Origin: an uncultured Rhodopila sp. | GTDB lineage: Bacteria > Pseudomonadota > Alphaproteobacteria > Acetobacterales > Acetobacteraceae | Reading direction: 5' to 3' | Length of the DNA: 64,000 bases | Assembly (NCBI RefSeq): GCF_903915725.1 | Contig: NZ_CAIWTY010000012.1 | Location: forward strand, 1 to 64,000 | Shown: in pieces, positions 62,810 through 64,000 of the stretch | Numbering within the stretch: position 1 is the first letter of the stretch | How the letters are laid out: every line of letters starts with the position of its first letter | Notes under the pieces: model-generated | Told to the model about the DNA's origin: nothing | Database searches by the model: none | What the model saw: the letters and a program-made list of their open reading frames with translations, nothing else | Program-made: the position numbers and the translations under genes

Positions 62810-63985
62810 TCAGGGCGGGGCGCAAGATTGGCGCGCCAGCTCCGCGCCGCAGGCCGCCTTGTCCGCGATGCAGCCGCCATCCAGCCACCACTGCCGCACC
62901 TGCCGCAGCAGCGCGCCGACGCGCGGCCCGGGAGCCACGCCGAGCGCCACCACGTCGCGCCCTTCCAGCGGAAACAACGGCCGCGTCATTCCGGCCAGGC
63001 GCTGCCGCAGCGTCTCCGGCCCGCGATCCAGCCACACCCGGCCGATCAGGTCCTCCAGTTCGTGATCCGCCAGCAGGCGGCGCAGGGTGGCATCATCGTC
63101 GTCCGGCCGGGGCGAGGGCGTGGTCAGCAACCGGACCAGCCGATCGCGATCCTCGTTGGAAAGCTTGAGCCGGAGCGCCAGCGCCAGCGGCTCGGCTGTC
63201 AGCATCGCCGCCAGGCGCAACAGCGGATCGGGCGGCAGCCCTTGCAGCCGCGAGATCGCGGTCGCTTCGGGCAGCACCGCATGCCAGACGCCCAGGGCAT
63301 CCATCAGCGAGACGGTCGCCGACGGATCCTCCGCGTTCAGGATCAACCGCAGTTCGTTCCAGATGCGCTCGGCCGACAGCCGCGCCAGGCCGGGAACGCC
63401 GGCGCGCAGGGCAGCTTCGGTCTCGCCGTCCGGAGGCACGCGTCCGTAGCGTCCCTGGAACCGGAAGAAGCGCAGGATGCGGAGGTAGTCCTCCGCGATG
63501 CGGGTCGCCGGATCGCCGACGAAGCGGACCCGGCCGGCCGCCAGATCGTCCGCGCCGCCGAAATAATCGAACACGCTGCCGTCGCGCGCCATCGACATCG
63601 CGTTGATGGTGAAATCCCGGCGCGAGGCGTCCTGCCGCCAGTCGGCGGTAAAGGCGACCACGGCGTGGCGGCCGTCGGTTTCGACATCCCGGCGCAGGGT
63701 TGTCACCTCGAACCCCCGCCCATTCACCAGGGCGGTCACCGTCCCATGGGCCAGGCCCGTCGGTATGACGCGCAAACCGGATTTTTGTAGCGCGTCCGTC
63801 ACCGCGTCCGGGGTGCGCGGCGTGGCGAGGTCGATGTCCGATACCGGGCGGCCCGCCAGGACGTCGCGCACCGCACCGCCGGCGATCCGCGCCTCCGGCA
63901 GCGCGTCCCACACCGCCGCAAGCGCGGTGTCGTTCCCGAACGGCGGCGGGTCCAGGCGCAGCGCGGCGGGTTCGGCTTCGGTCAC
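62810..63985 (-). CDS. cca: CCA tRNA nucleotidyltransferase
   Basis: The 391-residue enzyme has the class II nucleotidyltransferase motif ARIAGGAVRDVLAGRPVSDI followed by DLAT, with the metal Asp pair, then the RRDFTINAMS motif and the EDYLRILRFFRFQGRYG neck region that reads the tRNA. It adds or repairs the CCA 3' end of tRNA, or a poly(A) tail, by C and A addition. Family members of this length in alphaproteobacteria are typically called CCA tRNA nucleotidyltransferase. The start is a GTG at 63985, close to the window end, so a slightly longer form is possible. Confidence 0.93.
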   Translation of the reverse strand: MTEAEPAALRLDPPPFGNDTALAAVWDALPEARIAGGAVRDVLAGRPVSDIDLATPRTPDAVTDALQKSGLRVIPTGLAHGTVTALVNGRGFEVTTLRRDVETDGRHAVVAFTADWRQDASRRDFTINAMSMARDGSVFDYFGGADDLAAGRVRFVGDPATRIAEDYLRILRFFRFQGRYGRVPPDGETEAALRAGVPGLARLSAERIWNELRLILNAEDPSATVSLMDALGVWHAVLPEATAISRLQGLPPDPLLRLAAMLTAEPLALALRLKLSNEDRDRLVRLLTTPSPRPDDDDATLRRLLADHELEDLIGRVWLDRGPETLRQRLAGMTRPLFPLEGRDVVALGVAPGPRVGALLRQVRQWWLDGGCIADKAACGAELARQSCAPP

Positions 63986-64000
63986 GGTGGCTGGGGTTGC

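Overview
The window is high-GC bacterial chromosome, most likely from an alphaproteobacterium of the Rhodospirillales/Acetobacteraceae type. The F1 ATP synthase genes run atpH-A-G-D-C with no F0 genes (a, b, c subunits) beside them, which is the usual split in that group. Most other genes resemble families common there (CoA transferase, DUF3108, DUF1178-grxC-cca). The assignment is inferred from gene content only; no rRNA, tRNA or CRISPR array was seen.

Layout. 1-3140: tail of a probable transposase, a DUF29 protein, an orphan HicB-like protein, a CinA-type protein and a GNAT-Nudix fusion. 3173-10515: a rightward run with an LLM oxidoreductase, an OpgC-type membrane acyltransferase coupled to an exported SGNH-like protein, a CoA transferase, a Uma2 nuclease-fold protein, a dihydroorotase-family hydrolase and an MBL hydrolase. 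10497-21849: mainly leftward, with two MFS transporters, an OmpA-family protein, a 1326-residue protein with eight CBM60-like modules, MsrB, a decayed 2OG-Fe(II) oxygenase gene and an overlapping HTH gene pair. 22029-27901: a DUF347 membrane protein and atpHAGDC, ending in a clear intrinsic terminator.

28015-31339 is the most unusual part. A three-gene, tightly coupled operon encodes a HEPN-like helical protein, a ParA/MinD-like ATPase with KGGVGR instead of KGGVGK, and a large P-loop ATPase with a DALD Walker B. Its composition looks less GC-rich than the flanks, it is preceded by a perfect inverted repeat, and it is followed by a frameshifted orphan gene. I infer an accessory module, possibly defence or stress related; no such function is proven by the sequence.

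32531-45372: an A-type Fe-S carrier-like protein lacking its first conserved cysteine, an NTF2-like protein, a 3-methyladenine glycosylase, a deazaflavin-type nitroreductase, DUF3108, a GGDEF-EAL protein with all motifs intact, a PNPOx-like flavoprotein, an esterase pair including a CE7 acetyl-xylan esterase type, a diiron ferritin-like protein, Ppx/GppA and a GST. 45689-51718: a complete tripartite heavy-metal-type RND efflux operon. 52048-63985: a class III aminotransferase, a hybrid histidine kinase, a DctA-type symporter, DUF2501, two conserved unknowns, DUF1178, GrxC and CCA tRNA nucleotidyltransferase.

A family of small hairpins with ATGG...CCAT-ended stems is scattered between genes at about 4.1, 9.5, 44.7, 51.8, 51.9 and 61.9 kb. 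Base changes in one arm are matched in the other, so the fold rather than the sequence seems to be maintained.
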